From Nipponacmea schrenckii (Eukaryota; Mollusca; Gastropoda; Lottiidae), in assembly GCA_030562195.1 (NCBI GenBank), contig CM060202.1, forward strand, positions 20,880,317-20,944,316: a DNA stretch of 64,000 bases, in the 5' to 3' direction. The number at the start of each line of letters is the position of its first letter. Within the stretch, counting starts at the first letter, position 1. Under the pieces are notes generated by a model. It made no database searches. It worked only from the letters and a program-made list of their open reading frames with translations, and was not told the origin of the DNA. Shown here piece after piece: positions 35,061 to 47,439 of this stretch. Both the position numbers and the translations under genes were made by a program.

Positions 35061-35350
35061 AAGATCATACTTCAAAAATGTGTTTAACTTTAAATTAATT
35101 AAATCTTTCTGAGGGGCGTAAATATTCCCCACCCACTTACTTACAGGTCTGGGTATAACCCCTGGATATCACAACCCCCCCCCCTATATGCATTATGCAT
35201 TGTGATTAGCATAAAAGAAATATGAGGAAATCAGATGAACATAGTACAGATCTGTTTAGACAAGTCCTCTATTGAATACTAAGAATATACAGTACGTTAT
35301 ATAATATTAATATTAATATCTCTTTTCAGGTCATTTAACTCGTTACTAAA

Positions 35351-35905
35351 ATGGAGGATTTAAGGAAAAAAAAGGGTACTAAACTCACCGCAAGACGACG
35401 ACACACACCAAATAAATCTAATCCGTCGTCAACATCTTTAACGGGATTTAGTATTTCATCAGCTTCAAATTTCCCCCAAGATCGAACTCAACACAACAGG
35501 GTTCCAGGTCAACCATCAGAAGATGTTACGACCAGCACACATTCAAAAAACATTAACCGAATACCAAATACAACAACTACTACTACCAGTATACAACAAC
35601 AACAGACAACTCAAATACCGAATACAACAACTACTACTGAACTTGTACAACAACAACAACAGACAACTGAAATACCGAATACAACGACTACTACCGAACT
35701 TGTACACCAACAACAGACAACTGAAATACCGAATACAAAAACTACTACTGACCTTGTACAACAACAACAGACAAATGAAATACCGAATACATCAACTACT
35801 ACTGACCTTGAACAACAACAACAGACAACTGAAATACCGAATACAACGACTACTACTACCAGAATACAACAACAAAAGACAACTGAAATTCAAAATACAA
35901 ATGAG
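35351..35905 (+). CDS. B-box gene copy 2: short Q/T-repeat exon
   Basis: The acceptor CTCTTTTCAG at 35320-35329 is followed by an in-frame stop and then ATG at 35351, so this ATG could be the true start. It encodes MEDLRKKKGTKLTARRRHTP, then [20 protein letters not shown], then about six 18-residue units ([18 protein letters not shown]), ending in NTNE at donor GAG|GTACGT (35905). It lacks the 54-bp [12 protein letters not shown] array of copy 1, so the predicted N-terminus is some 3,600 residues shorter. It joins in phase 0 to 36779. Confidence 0.65.
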
Positions 35906-35924
35906 GTACGTTAAGTTAAATTGA

Positions 35925-36715
35925 TGAAGTTTGTTATAGCTTGACATTGTGAAGATGTATAAGATGAAGTTTGTAATAGCTTGACATTGCGAAGATGTAT
36001 AAGATGAAGTTTGTAATAGCTTGACATTGTGAAGATGTATAAGATGAAGTTTGTAATAGCTTGACATTGCGAAGATGTTTAAGATGAAGATTGTAATAGC
36101 TTGACATTGTAAAGATGTTTAAGATGAAGTTTGTAATAGCTTGACATTGTGAAGATGTATAAGATGAAGTTTGTAATAGCTTGACATTGTGAAGATGTAT
36201 AAGATGAAGTTTGTAATAGCTTGACATTGTGAAGATGTATAAGATGAAGTTTGTAATAGCTTGACATTGTGAAGATGTATAAGATGAAGTTTGTTATAGC
36301 TTGACATTGTGAAGATGTATAAGATGAAGTTTGTAATAGCTTGACATTGTGAAGATGTATAAGATGAAGTTTGTAATAACTTGACATTGCGAAGATGTTT
36401 AAGATGAAGTTTGTAATAGCTTGACATTGCGAAGATGTATAAGATGAAGTTTGTAATAGCTTGACATTGCGAAGATGTTTAAGATGAAGTTTGAAATAAC
36501 TTGACATTGCGAAGATGTTTAAGATGAAGTTTGTAATAGCCTGACATTGTGAAGATGTATAAGGCGAATAAGTTTGTAATAGCTTGACATTGTAAAGATG
36601 TATAAGATGAAGTTTGTAATAGCTTGACATTGTAAAGATGTATAAGATGAAGTAAGTAATAACTTGACATTGTGAAGATGTATAAGATGAAGTAAGTAAT
36701 AGCTTGAGGGCCTTC
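35925..36715. repeat. 40-bp minisatellite, ~19 units, copy-2 intron
   Basis: Head-to-tail units GAAGATGTATAAGATGAAGT + TTGTAATAGCTTGACATTGT between the Q/T exon and the 89-nt exon. Confidence 0.95.
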
Positions 36716-36778
36716 CTGATTGTACCTAGCAGACTGTCGTTAACCCGAGTAACTAAACAAATATTTGGTTATTTTCAG

Positions 36779-36867
36779 ACTGGTGACCAACGAGAGCATC
36801 AAACAGTTACAAATACATCCCTTTCCGGTACCATAAATTCTAGAGAAACTCGACTCAGCACGGACAG
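36779..36867 (+). CDS. B-box gene copy 2: 89-nt linker exon
   Basis: Same borders and length as 17165-17253. Encodes TGDQREHQTVTNTSLSGTIN then SRETRLSTD. Phase 0 in, phase 2 out. Confidence 0.7.
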
Positions 36868-36944
36868 GTTCGAATCTTTTCATTGGTAAAATCGTCATTT
36901 ATAGCCCAAACTGGATCAGTAGCGGCATGGCAACTAATCGACTC

Positions 36945-37610
36945 TCTACTAACTGAGCTATTCCAATGTCCTAGCAGACGAAAATCCAAATCTCTACTGT
37001 CAGAGCTATTCTACTGCCCTAGCAGATAATCCAACTTTATACAGACTAAGGTATTGTATTGTCCTAGCAGACGACAATCAAATTCTCTACTGGGCTATTT
37101 TACTGCCCTAGCAGACGACAATCCAACTCTCTTCTGACTGAGCTATTCCACTGTCCTACAAGACAACAATCCAACTCTCTACTGACTGAGCTATTCCACT
37201 GTCCTATCAGACAACAATCTAACTCTCTACTGACTGAGCTATTCCACTGTCCTAGCAGACGACAATCCAACTGTCTACTGACTGAACTATTCAACTGTCC
37301 TATCAGACAACAATCCAACTCTCTACTGATTGAGCTATTCCATTGTCCTACCAGACGACAATCCAACTCTCTACTGACTGAACTATTCCATTGTCCTACC
37401 AGACAACAATCTAACTCACTACTGACTGAGCTATTTTCCTGTCCTACCTGACGACAATCCAACTCTCTACTGACTGAACTATTCCATTGTCCTACCAGAC
37501 AACAATATAACTCACTACTGACTGAGCTATTTCACTGTCCTACCAGATAACAATCTAACTCACTACTGACTGAGCTATTTACTGTCCTAATATACAACAA
37601 TCCAATTTAA
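36945..37610. repeat. 48-bp minisatellite, ~13 units, copy-2 intron
   Basis: Same family as 17283-17960 (ACTGACTGAGCTATTCCACT). Lies between the 89-nt exon and the B-box exon. Confidence 0.9.
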
Positions 37611-37702
37611 TACTTACTAATCCATAACCCCGTTATTGCTTTGTTTGTGACTGTCTTTGTTTCTCAGTGGTAACTAACCAATGTTTTGTCTCAATATTTC
37701 AG

Positions 37703-40160
37703 GGAACATGTTGTTCGTAAGAAAAGAGAAGATGTATGTCGACTCCACAAACGTCGTGGGGCGTTTTATTGTTCGGATTGTCGATCTATAATATGTCCAA
37801 AATGTTTCCTTAATTCACACCAACACCACGACGTTGACGATCTTCAAGATTTTGGTACTAAAGTCCGAAAAAATTTGGAAAAACTGAAAGTAGAGGCCAG
37901 AAAGGAGACTAATAATATCGACAATGTGAACAGCAAATTAAATGAAAAGAATTCGGAGATTAAAAAACGGAGCTTTGCAATTGAAGATGAGATAGATGCT
38001 AGGGTCCAAAAATATTGCCACCACATCGAATCCCATGGTAAAATACTGAAAGAGCAACTTTCCAGACAAAGAAAGGAACAACAGTTGGTTCTCCGGGAAA
38101 TGCAGGATAGAAGTAATAAACAAAAACGAAAACTGAAAATTACGGTGAATGAAATTTCTGAGACTTACCTTTATGATACAATTGCAGATGTGATGTCGAA
38201 GATGCCGAAACTTTCTAAAGATCTTGAGGAAGCTAAAGTTTCCCATAGAACACAAGAAATACAGAATATATCTTTACCCAAATTGAAAGACGGTCCTTGT
38301 GATGTCGTTTTTTTGACAGACATGTTTGGGTATTTGAATATGCGCGGACAAGCTGAAAGACCGGCAGGAGAACGAACTCAACAAGGTAACGCAAGCAGAT
38401 ATTCAAATGGACGTGGCGGAGATGGTGCTCCGAGAAGACTAGCCAATGGAAGAAACAACGCCATGCTAGAGGATCACCACGATCTACAAAGTCTTCTTGG
38501 AGATAAGGAGTCCGATTCTTCATACAATGCCACCGACGATCAAACACAAAATGCAGAGGTCCAGACAGAACCAGTGTCGAGAGAAGGTGCTGAAAACCTT
38601 CGACTGCCAACAACAAATGAATCAAAAATAGAGCATTCTTTTACTGAGGGACCAACCAATGAATTCAGACTGGAAATTAGGAAAATACTTAAATTTGAAG
38701 TGGCAAATGCTCTAACAGACCTCAAAATACCTGAACAATCTCAAAGGCAAGCCTCATCACAGACTATGAACCTTGTTTATTCACAAGCCGAGGTGACTAG
38801 GGCCAATCAGTCGACACAGACTTCTGAACCGGCAACCAGTGAACCAACACAGACGGGAAGAACAGGGGCAACAACTTACCCACGAAACTCTGACCCCACT
38901 CATCCTCAATCCGGTCACTGTCACAGTTTGCAGAATACATCTCACCCTGAATCGAACCAGACTCCTGTAATGGCAAACATCCATCCTTCTCATCACAGTC
39001 CATTTCGACCAGAATCCAATAACACTCCCCATGACAGCTATTTGACTCCTGGAGGGATCGTCCGACCACGGTCAATGATGACACAAGAAATGCCGTACAA
39101 CCAATCAAACAGCCACAACATGGTAATAGTCCCTGGTGGGACTCAGTTTTCTGTTCCTTTCAATGAGGCTCGACGTAACATGGGATATACACACGAACAT
39201 GAAACGATGGTACAGCCAGGTTTCTTTGCTGAGAGCTAAAAATTAGGACAACAACCACTTCACCGAGATAAAGGTTCATCACTACCTTTGCAAACCAGTA
39301 CACTACGCTTAGATAACAATGGATTTCTACCATCGATGATGAACCAAGGTGATACACCATTCGCAAACATGAATCAGTCGTCCATAAATTATGAGCCTTC
39401 AACAAGAAATGAGCCTGGGTTAATTCGATATTTCACACCACCAAATTCATCACATCAACAACCAATGCCTGACAAATTGACACAAAATCTTTCTCTGCCT
39501 GACCAACCACCCATACGATCAACGTTGGAAGCTACTTCACAGTCTCTGTTTGTGGACTACGGGCAGAATCATCCCACACCTAGAGGCCTTGCTACAAGTC
39601 AGTTCCCTACGACAGCACAATCATTGCCCATGGAGTCTATTCAGCATCAGAATTCAAATTATCAACAGCAAGCGTCTCCTTAGCCACACAATGGGGATAT
39701 TTCTACCGATAATTCACCATAAAATCACAGTGGTACGGTGGTAGGTCACTTTCCTGGTACGGTGGTGGGCCAATCGTTGGTACCACGAGCATCAGGAGGA
39801 TTTGGATTTTGACAAATGAGACAGGCTGTTACAACACGATCAACCACAGGCGACGAAACAATGGAGTGGATTATTGACATTCATGTACAGCAGATGCTCA
39901 ACTTGAGATTGTGACTCAACGTGGATCCAAGGACATTAAAATGCAAGGTGCTGGCTGATTTTGTACTGTCCATATTGAATTGTAGAGACGAACACGTTAT
40001 TGAAAAGCGGGATCGATTTTTAATTACTGCAACAAATTCGTACAACTGGACAGATACTCTTAGCTGGGCCAAACTTGTGTTGCCAGAGAATGGATTTATA
40101 GATAGAGAAGAGCGATTTCATCTTTATTTAAATGCTGAAACACAAAATGGACTACAGTAA
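37703..40160 (+). pseudogene. B-box gene copy 2: B-box exon with five in-frame stops
   Basis: The acceptor is at 37702. The B-box (CRLH, CSDC, CPKC, HQHH) and the coiled coil are intact and nearly identical to copy 1. The first stop is TAA at 39237 (copy 1 has TCA), so the open product is about 512 residues from this exon and lacks the MATH-like end. Further in-frame stops are at 39681 (TAG for CAG), 39720 (TAA for CTA), 39810 (TGA) and 39912 (TGA for CGA). The alignment with copy 1 stays in frame to 40160, with indels that are multiples of three, for example an 18-nt loss near 39576. It may be a truncated functional gene (B-box plus coiled coil) or a young pseudogene. Confidence 0.75.
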
Positions 40161-40742
40161 TCTTTGAACAGAACTTGAATGTTGAACGAAAGTCTATTTA
40201 GACGAATATTTCGGTTTTTTTATTTATTTATTTTTTTTAAGCTTTTTTTATATTTATATTAACACTTCCCTTTGTTTCTAAAGACACGCCTCTTTATATT
40301 TGTTTTTACCAATCAAATGTATGCCCTCTCAGGCCCTGGTATTTTGTGGGAGAATATAGAAGGTTAATTGTGAATGTTCATGAGGTGTTTAGAATCTAAC
40401 TATCTAAGAAAAGTTAATAAAAAAACGGAAACTGTGGTAGTAATTCTGTAAATATATATCTTCGCTTTTTTTACGCCCACGTGAATATTTAAACGTATTT
40501 TGTCGTCGCCCCTATCCGTCGATCCGTCGTTCCGTCGGTCTATCTGTCTGTCAGTACGTCGGTCCGACAACATTTGTTCTAGACACTACAATTTTATATG
40601 GATTTTAATGAAACTTGGTATGAGCATTGGAATTCATAAGACGGCGGTCAAGTTCCCTCTTTACGATTTTTTGATTTTTTGAGTTATTGCCCCTGGATCT
40701 AAATTTGTTGTAGACACTTGGTATGAGCATTGGAATTGATAA
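40161..40742. other. 3' flank of copy 2 and start of ACGCCCAC repeat
   Basis: Follows the copy-1 3' flank closely. The repeat opening TTTACGCCCACGTGAATATT is at about 40470. Interrupted by the solo LTR. Confidence 0.65.
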
Positions 40743-41799
40743 TGTGGCAGAGTGATTTTATTGGGAAATATTTTATAGTCACCAATACTAATTTCAAATG
40801 TTAGATAATATGTTCCACCTCACTGACTTTAGCTATCTTATTTCTATCTCATTTTCTGTCCACTATCTTAAGTTAAAGTGAGTTGTTTCTCACTTTTTGT
40901 TTTAACCCTTTGAACCTGAGTATTTTTATGGTCAGGTGGTTGGTAACCAGGGTTTGTTTGGACACTTGTATCATAGAGTTTGAAGCAATAGGTTCAACTA
41001 TTTCAGTTTTCCTATATTGCAAAGTATTTTTGTATAGAATTAGTCAGTTTTAGATTATTACATCTTTGATATTGGATTATGTATGGAAGTGCTATAAGTT
41101 ATTGAAGTTCCAGTGATTGCCAGGTATGTTGTGTTATATAGTTTCATGTAGTTTTATATAGTTTTCAAAGTGTTGGACAATTTGGAATTAAATGTCAGAC
41201 ATGTTGGATTTTACTTTAATGGTTTATAGTAATGCTTTATAGTAATGATTCAAGTAATTTATACATTTCACCACTCTCATTCAAACATACTTTTAAACAT
41301 CATATATTGCATTTTCACACCTTTACATATTTTATTACAGATTGAAGGTACTTCACCTTTGATAGTCTGTCTAGCAAGCAAAACCCCTCTTTAGGGTAAG
41401 CTATTTATTTAGTGTAGTGTTTAATTAAGTTTATTTAGAATATTATTATTATATATATACTTTCTTTAACTTGTGTTTGTCATACAAGTTAGCAGGATAA
41501 AGTTTGATTATAGGCTACAGACAGTAGTTAAGTAATTAAGTAAAATGGATTTAGAGATATGTAGCATGTATGTAGCATGTATGCAGTATGTATATTTCTG
41601 CAACTGAAGTCATGATTCGGATATTCGTCTGCAATTGTAAATATATATAGATTTTATTAATTTAACAGGATATATATTATTATGTATATTTAGTATTATT
41701 ATTATGTATTTCAGGGTTTTTTGTTATATCCAATAAACCGTTGAAACCAGAACCCTTGGTGTGGTCTTTTTACTATCTATGAATGGACCCCCCGTAACA
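40743..41799. mobile_element. Solo LTR, 1057 bp, with 4-bp target duplication
   Basis: Begins TGTGGCAGAGTG and ends CCCCCCGTAACA. ATAA lies immediately before (40739-40742) and after (41800-41803). The uninterrupted site is visible in copy 1 near 21215 (ATTGATAAGACAGTAGTCAC). An AATAAA (polyadenylation-like, CCAATAAACCGTTG) lies about 70 bp before the end. Size and ends suit a Ty3/gypsy or BEL-type LTR; no coding part. Confidence 0.9.
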
Positions 41800-43875
41800 A
41801 TAAGACGGTAGTCACATTCGAGTTTGACGATTTCTTTGATGAACGGTTTTTGAGTTATTGCCCTTGACTTAAGAAAGTTGCGTCAAGCATTTTTTGTGGC
41901 TACAAAAGAAGATACCATTGAATGTTGAACGACAGTCTATTTAGACAAATATTTCGGTTTTTTTATTGAGTGGCAAATTAGAAATTTGTTATCTTTTTTT
42001 TTTTTTTTTGCTTTGTTTTCGAAATGACTATTTTTTTTCCGATTCTAGTCAGAGTCCACAGCCATAACTGCAAATGACACACATTATCTGACACGATAAT
42101 CTAACATAAAATGTGTGTCATTAGTGGATGAATGTAAAATGACGCATTTGTGCCCATCCGGAAGTGACGTACCTTAAAATACGCATTTTCGGTTTTTTGC
42201 CTCTACCGATCTAATTCCGAACCGATTTTGACCGCGTTTTTTAATTCCATGTTTTAGGGATAATCGCTACATTATAGCAGTTTCACAATATGAAAATTTT
42301 GACTTTTGTCGCTGACTTTTTGTAATTAAAATTTCACACTTTTTTTAACTTCTACAATTTTGATTAGATCAAATAGAAATTTGCAGGTAGATAGACATTT
42401 TGTTTGTAAACATATTTCCGATTTCAAAATTTCGACATCACTTCCGGTTTTGACGTCATTCGACTCTAAACTTGAAATTTCAACTTCTGGAATTCTTAAG
42501 ATATTTGAAATTTTTTTTTTGCAATTAGTTACTATTAACCCATTATGAATCAATAATTCACCCGGAAGTAACAGGTCAGCCGCTATCATTAAACAACTTA
42601 CTTTTGTTAAACGAAAAATTGGGCCTTAGGGGTTAATCGGACAATTGTAATTTTGATGTCGATTTGCTTACAAATCTCAGGAAGCCGAATTTTGAATTTC
42701 GATTTAGCTTTCTTTTTATTTCCGGTTCTATTTTTTCACAAAGTGCCCAATTTTCGAATGTTCATTTATCGTGACCTTGACCTTTGGTGAACATGTGACC
42801 TGCACAAAAGTGGCAATTTTTAACTTTGAAGAGCTCTGTCACGTGACCTAATTTACATACGTCAAAATTTCTTTCATGTCCTTATTACGCGTAATTTGTT
42901 CTTTCCCATGGTTTATACCACTAAATATTTTGATCAAAATTGCGCTTTTTAATGTTTGAAAATTTTGTTCTTAGTTCTATGGTAATTGTGCGTGATTTAT
43001 GAAAAAGCACGTGTCTCTTTAAATTACGTCTTATTTTTTCACAACAATTGGTAGAGGAGTAGACAAAAAATTATCATTAAAGATTCCGAAAAAAACATTT
43101 TTCGAAATTTGCCGGAAACGTCTGAAAATGACCAAAAAATATAGCAAATCAGATAAATCTAAATTTTCGGACTATTGTTTTGCAAAAACTTGCAATTTTA
43201 TTATTCCACAGAATTAGTATCATCAATATCTTCATTTTGTATGTTTGTCGTATATACAAATTCCTAACCGTTTGATCGCCATCTCGAAATATGCAAATTA
43301 TTGGAAAAATACTTCTCGTCCGCTATTTTTAATCCGATTTTTTTCAAACTTGTTTTAAAATATAATATGGATAATTATTTAGGTCCTCTAGTGGCATTTT
43401 TTTTCAATTTCAAATTTGTTTTTGAACTAGGTCCTTTCGAAGTGTCAGAACCGGCTTCGGATTGAAAGTTCGTAACTTTTGAATTTGACCATCTGCATGC
43501 CTTATTTTTCTGCACAATCATCTTCACTTGCTAAAGGTTCATATGATACATTGATTTCTAATTTTGTTAAAGAACGTTTGGTTTAATAGGGCTCTGAAAA
43601 TGGGTAATTTGCATATTTCTCGTATTTTCATATGTTCACATCTCATGAACAAGACTCTTGGCAACATTCTGATTGACATTATTGTAATGTGCTTTTCATT
43701 ATCTTCCTAACAATATCTTTATTTTACCTATAGACTGGAAATTGTTGAAAATACGCCTTGTGAAAAATTAGCGATTTTAGCAATAATATTTTTGTATTTT
43801 TAGATCTATTTAACTTAAAAACATAATTCGAACAGACTTATAATGTGCAAATTCACAGCTTTAAAACAATATATA

Positions 43876-44795
43876 CACAACAAAAAAAGTGTTGCACAAA
43901 CCACTGGTACATCATAAGATGGAGAGCACCCGAAAGGGTCTTGTAGGGCATTCTCCCATGGGGATTTGGGTTTTGATTCATTGTGGTTTCCTTTGGAAAA
44001 CAATCGCACAAATGCAACAATTTGCACGAGAAAAGCATGAGGCATGAATTTTGCAAAATGCAGTATCTCCCTGTGGTGAAAAACGTGTATAAAAATCGTT
44101 GTTAAAAAGCCCAATCCATTCACGCACAAAATGCCGGGTAGACGAATGTCAGAAGCTGTTAAGTTGCAGATTATTGGCCTGCGCAGAGCCGGGCATTCTT
44201 TCAAGGAGATTGCCAGAGGAGAGTGCACTGATCTGATGAAAACAGATTTCTCCTGCATGTGGTGGATGGCCGAGTGAAGGTTTGGAGGCGTCCAGGCACA
44301 GCTTATATACCAAGGAACATCATGCCAATTGGACATTTAGGGGCGCAGAATTAAATCTCGCGACCCTCCTCCACAGAACTGAACTGCACCAACTGGAAGC
44401 AGCCTTGCACGGGGAGTGGCTTCAGATGCCCATGCAAACATTCCAATGTCTTGTGAGGGGTATGAGGAGGAGACGGGAAGCAGTGATCCAAGTGCGAGGT
44501 GGAAGTACCCGATATTGACTGGTATTGATTCTCTGATCACCATTTGTGCTTTTTGACATCCCGTTAGAGCTCTGTCAACAATAAAATTTGAGATCTCACC
44601 ATACTTTTTTGCATTTTCGTTTTCCTTAATTTACACCCTTATTTCTACACAGCATTCCCACATGCCATAAAGATGATCCACTTTAGTGATATTCACATAC
44701 TCCTGGCTCAAATATTTATTCAGGTCTACATACACGAGTTAAACAGAACAGTACTATACCAAATAGTAGGGGGGTGCAACACTTTTTTTGTTGAG
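43876..44795 (+). mobile_element. Tc1-like element, internally deleted (~920 bp)
   Basis: The left terminus CACAACAAAAAAAGTGTTGC and the right terminus (reverse complement CTCAACAAAAAAAGTGTTGC) form near-perfect inverted repeats flanked by TA on both sides. The interior keeps only the two ends of a transposase gene. Confidence 0.85.
44131..44517 (+). pseudogene. Tc1/mariner transposase, N- and C-terminal ends fused by deletion
   Basis: ATG at 44131 encodes MPGRRMSEAVKLQIIGLRRA then GHSFKEIAR, a Tc1-type helix-turn-helix start. After stops and frame changes, the C-terminal end of the family appears (LEAALHGEWLQMPMQTFQCL, VRGMRRRREAVIQVRGGSTR). The catalytic DDE core is missing, so it is non-autonomous. 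Confidence 0.75.
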
Positions 44796-45765
44796 TATAT
44801 ATATCAATATGTATAAATAAGATTTGCGAAAATTTTTAAAAAAACAATTACACACTAATTAAACAGATATAAATGTTACAAGAAGAGTTAAGAAGATGTA
44901 AGATGTAACAGGTCATAAAGTCAAATTGTGTTAATTTCTTATCGTTTGGTCAAGACACAAATTTTGACATTTCCAGTTTAAGTATTGCAACCAATCAAAA
45001 CAAGTCATTTTAAATAACAGCCAGGAGATGTAACAAATTCTAACTATCTCGGATGCTTCAGAACTGTTACAAACAGGTCTAGTTATTATTAAGGAATTGG
45101 ATTTTATAATTGCAACGTTTCACCCATGCAATAGAAGGGACGCGCACTGCCCTGGTACCGTCTAACGGTTCTAGTCGGGAAGCTCCCTAGCTCAACTCGA
45201 AAATGGTATTGAAATTTGGTTTGAAAAATGCGAAAAGATACGTACTGGAATAGAAAATGAATATTTATAACCCAAATTTTATGCATCGTAAGTGAGAAAT
45301 TGCATAATAATAATTGAATAATTGCATAACTTTGTTACTAATTATCCGATCGCTTTGAAAATTACAGAATATAGAAAAGTCGCCTATAGAAATAAAAAGA
45401 CACCATAAAAAAAAATTCTACCACTTCCGGTTTTGCGTGAGAACTTCTGGTTTTTCAGAACCACGTTGGGTGACCCAACCTCGGGTGTATGTAAGAAATG
45501 AGTACAAAAGCTATACATATAAACTATCAGGCATAATTAGAACCCAATTAGAGGAAAAAATTCTAACCGGAATTAAAACTTTATGTGTTATCACAGAACG
45601 GTGACATTTAGCAAAATTTTAATAAGTCCGCTACTTTTTTCTCCAATTTGTATGATTTTGGTGTTTTTTGAAACCTTGTTACTGTATCTAAAATTTGTTG
45701 GGAATAGAATTTTCATTTTCAAATTTAATTTTTTTAAAGCCCGATTGATTTTTAAAAAAAAATTA

Positions 45766-46060
45766 AAAGGCTATATCAAATGACCTTGACCTTCAATGAC
45801 CCTGAATTTTTACAAGTAGAATGTTCTTGACATTAGCTATCCACACATAGGCCTATAATGGTCGACAACAATTTTTTTGTACCCGTTTTTTAAAAATTCA
45901 AAAGGCTATATCAAGTGACCTTGACCTTCAATTACCTTAATAATTTTCAAGTAAAATGTTCTTGACCTCTGTCCATACATATGCTTATAATGGTTGTTAA
46001 AAAATTTGTTTTGAGTGTTTAAAAATTCAAAAGGCTATATCACGTGATCTTGTATCAAGT
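45766..46060. repeat. ~117-bp tandem repeat, ~2.5 units
   Basis: Units with AAAAGGCTATATCAAATGAC, TTGACCTTCAATGACC and GTAGAATGTTCTTGAC near the right end of the 4.1 kb element. Confidence 0.7.
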
Positions 46061-46109
46061 GGCCCCATAAGGGGTTGTTTGCCACTCTCAGTACTGTTCA
46101 CAGTTCTAG

Positions 46110-46344
46110 TATTTATTTTTTTAAGGTTCTTTTATTTTTATATTAACACTTCCTTTTGATTCTTAAGACACGCCTCTTTATATTTGTTTTAACCAATCAA
46201 ATGTATGCCCTCTCAGGCCCTGGGATTTTGTGGGAGAAATTGTGATGAATGTTCAAGAGGTGTTTAGAATCTAACTATCTAAGAAAAGTTAATAAAAAAA
46301 CGGAAACTGTGGTAGAATATCATTCTGTAAATATATATCTTCGC
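46110..46344. other. Second copy of the copy-2 3' flank
   Basis: Repeats 40215-40460 (GACACGCCTCTTTATATTTG, GTATGCCCTCTCAGGCCCTG). Together with 41907-41965 (TTGAATGTTGAACGACAGTC) it is an extra 3' flank without a gene body in front of it. Confidence 0.7.
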
Positions 46345-47190
46345 TTTTTATACCCCCACATGAATATGTGGACGTATATTGTCGTCGCACCTATCGGTCG
46401 ATCCGTCAGTCCATCGGTCTTTCTGTCTGTCGGTCTTTCGGTCCGACAAAATTTGTTCTAGACACTACAATTTTCTATGGATTTTTATGAAACTTGGTAT
46501 GAGCATTGGAATTAATAAGACGGCGTTCAAGTTCTCTTTTTAGCATTTTTTGATTTTTTGAGTTATTGCCCCTGCATCTATATTTGTTGTAGACACAATA
46601 GAAGCTACAATTTTCGATGGATTTTAATGAAACTTTGTGTGAGCATTGGAATTGATTAGACTTCGGTCAAGATCGAGTTTGACGATTTTTTGATGAACAG
46701 TTTTTGAGTATTTGCCCCTGCATCTATATTTGTTTTAGACACTTGGTATGAGTATTGCAATTGATTAGACGTCGGTCAAGATCGAGTTTGATGATTTCTT
46801 TGATGAACGTTTTTTTAGTTATTACCCTTGACTAAAGAAAGTTGCGTCAAGCATTTTTCGTGGGTGCAAAAGAAGATACAATTTTTAATAGATTTTGATG
46901 TAACTTGGTATGAGTATTGAAATAGATAAGATAGTGGCCAAGTTTGAATTTGACGATTTTTCATGACCATTTTTTTTAGTTTTTGCCTTTGCAAAGTAAA
47001 ATTGCATCAAAATGGTATTGTTGGTGCATAGAAGCTGCAGCTTTCAAAAGATTTTGATGACTTTTGGTACAAACAATGCCAATGAAAAATATATTCAATG
47101 AATGTTTTTTTAGTTATTGCCCAATTTATTATTCAAATTCAATGCTGCCAATGGGCGTATATTAACTTGCCTGGCATGCTATCTTCTATT
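46345..47190. repeat. Dispersed ACGCCCAC-ended repeat
   Basis: Opens TTTATACCCCCACATGAATA and closes CTGCCAATGGGCGTATATTA. Internal ~110-bp units as in 20805-21630. Confidence 0.7.
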
Positions 47191-47439
47191 CATTTTCAAG
47201 TCATTTTTGTATTTATGCTACATAAATAGAACTTCATTTAAATTGTTTTTATTCATTGTACAGAGCCTTTGATTGGCTATTAATAGTCACAGGTAGCCTC
47301 TGTGAACCCCAAACACAGCTATATCGAACGCCTCCAAACTAATATATCCAACCGTGTGATATATAAAACACTGTATCAGTTACAAATCATTCTATAGTGT
47401 GAGTTAACCTTTAGAAGATTTCGTTTAGGGCTAAAACCC

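Larger units (their letters stand above)
41967..46109. mobile_element. 4.1 kb non-coding element with asymmetric inverted repeats
   Basis: Inserted in the T-rich 3' flank (GGTTTTTTTATT), which continues as TATTTATTTTTTTAAGG after 46109. The left end TGAGTGGCAAAT is inverted near the right as TGTTTGCCACTCTCA (46077-46091), followed by about 18 further bases ending CTAG. A small CCCC-ATAA-GGGG stem lies just before it. Terminal on one side and subterminal on the other, this layout resembles Helitron2/Helentron relatives, but no Rep/helicase ORF is seen. It contains a nested Tc1-like element and a ~117-bp tandem repeat. Confidence 0.55.

Noticed and set aside
43815..44336. Minus-strand 173-codon ORF
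   Set aside because: It crosses the terminal repeat of the Tc1-like element and is antisense to the recognisable transposase start; no family resemblance.
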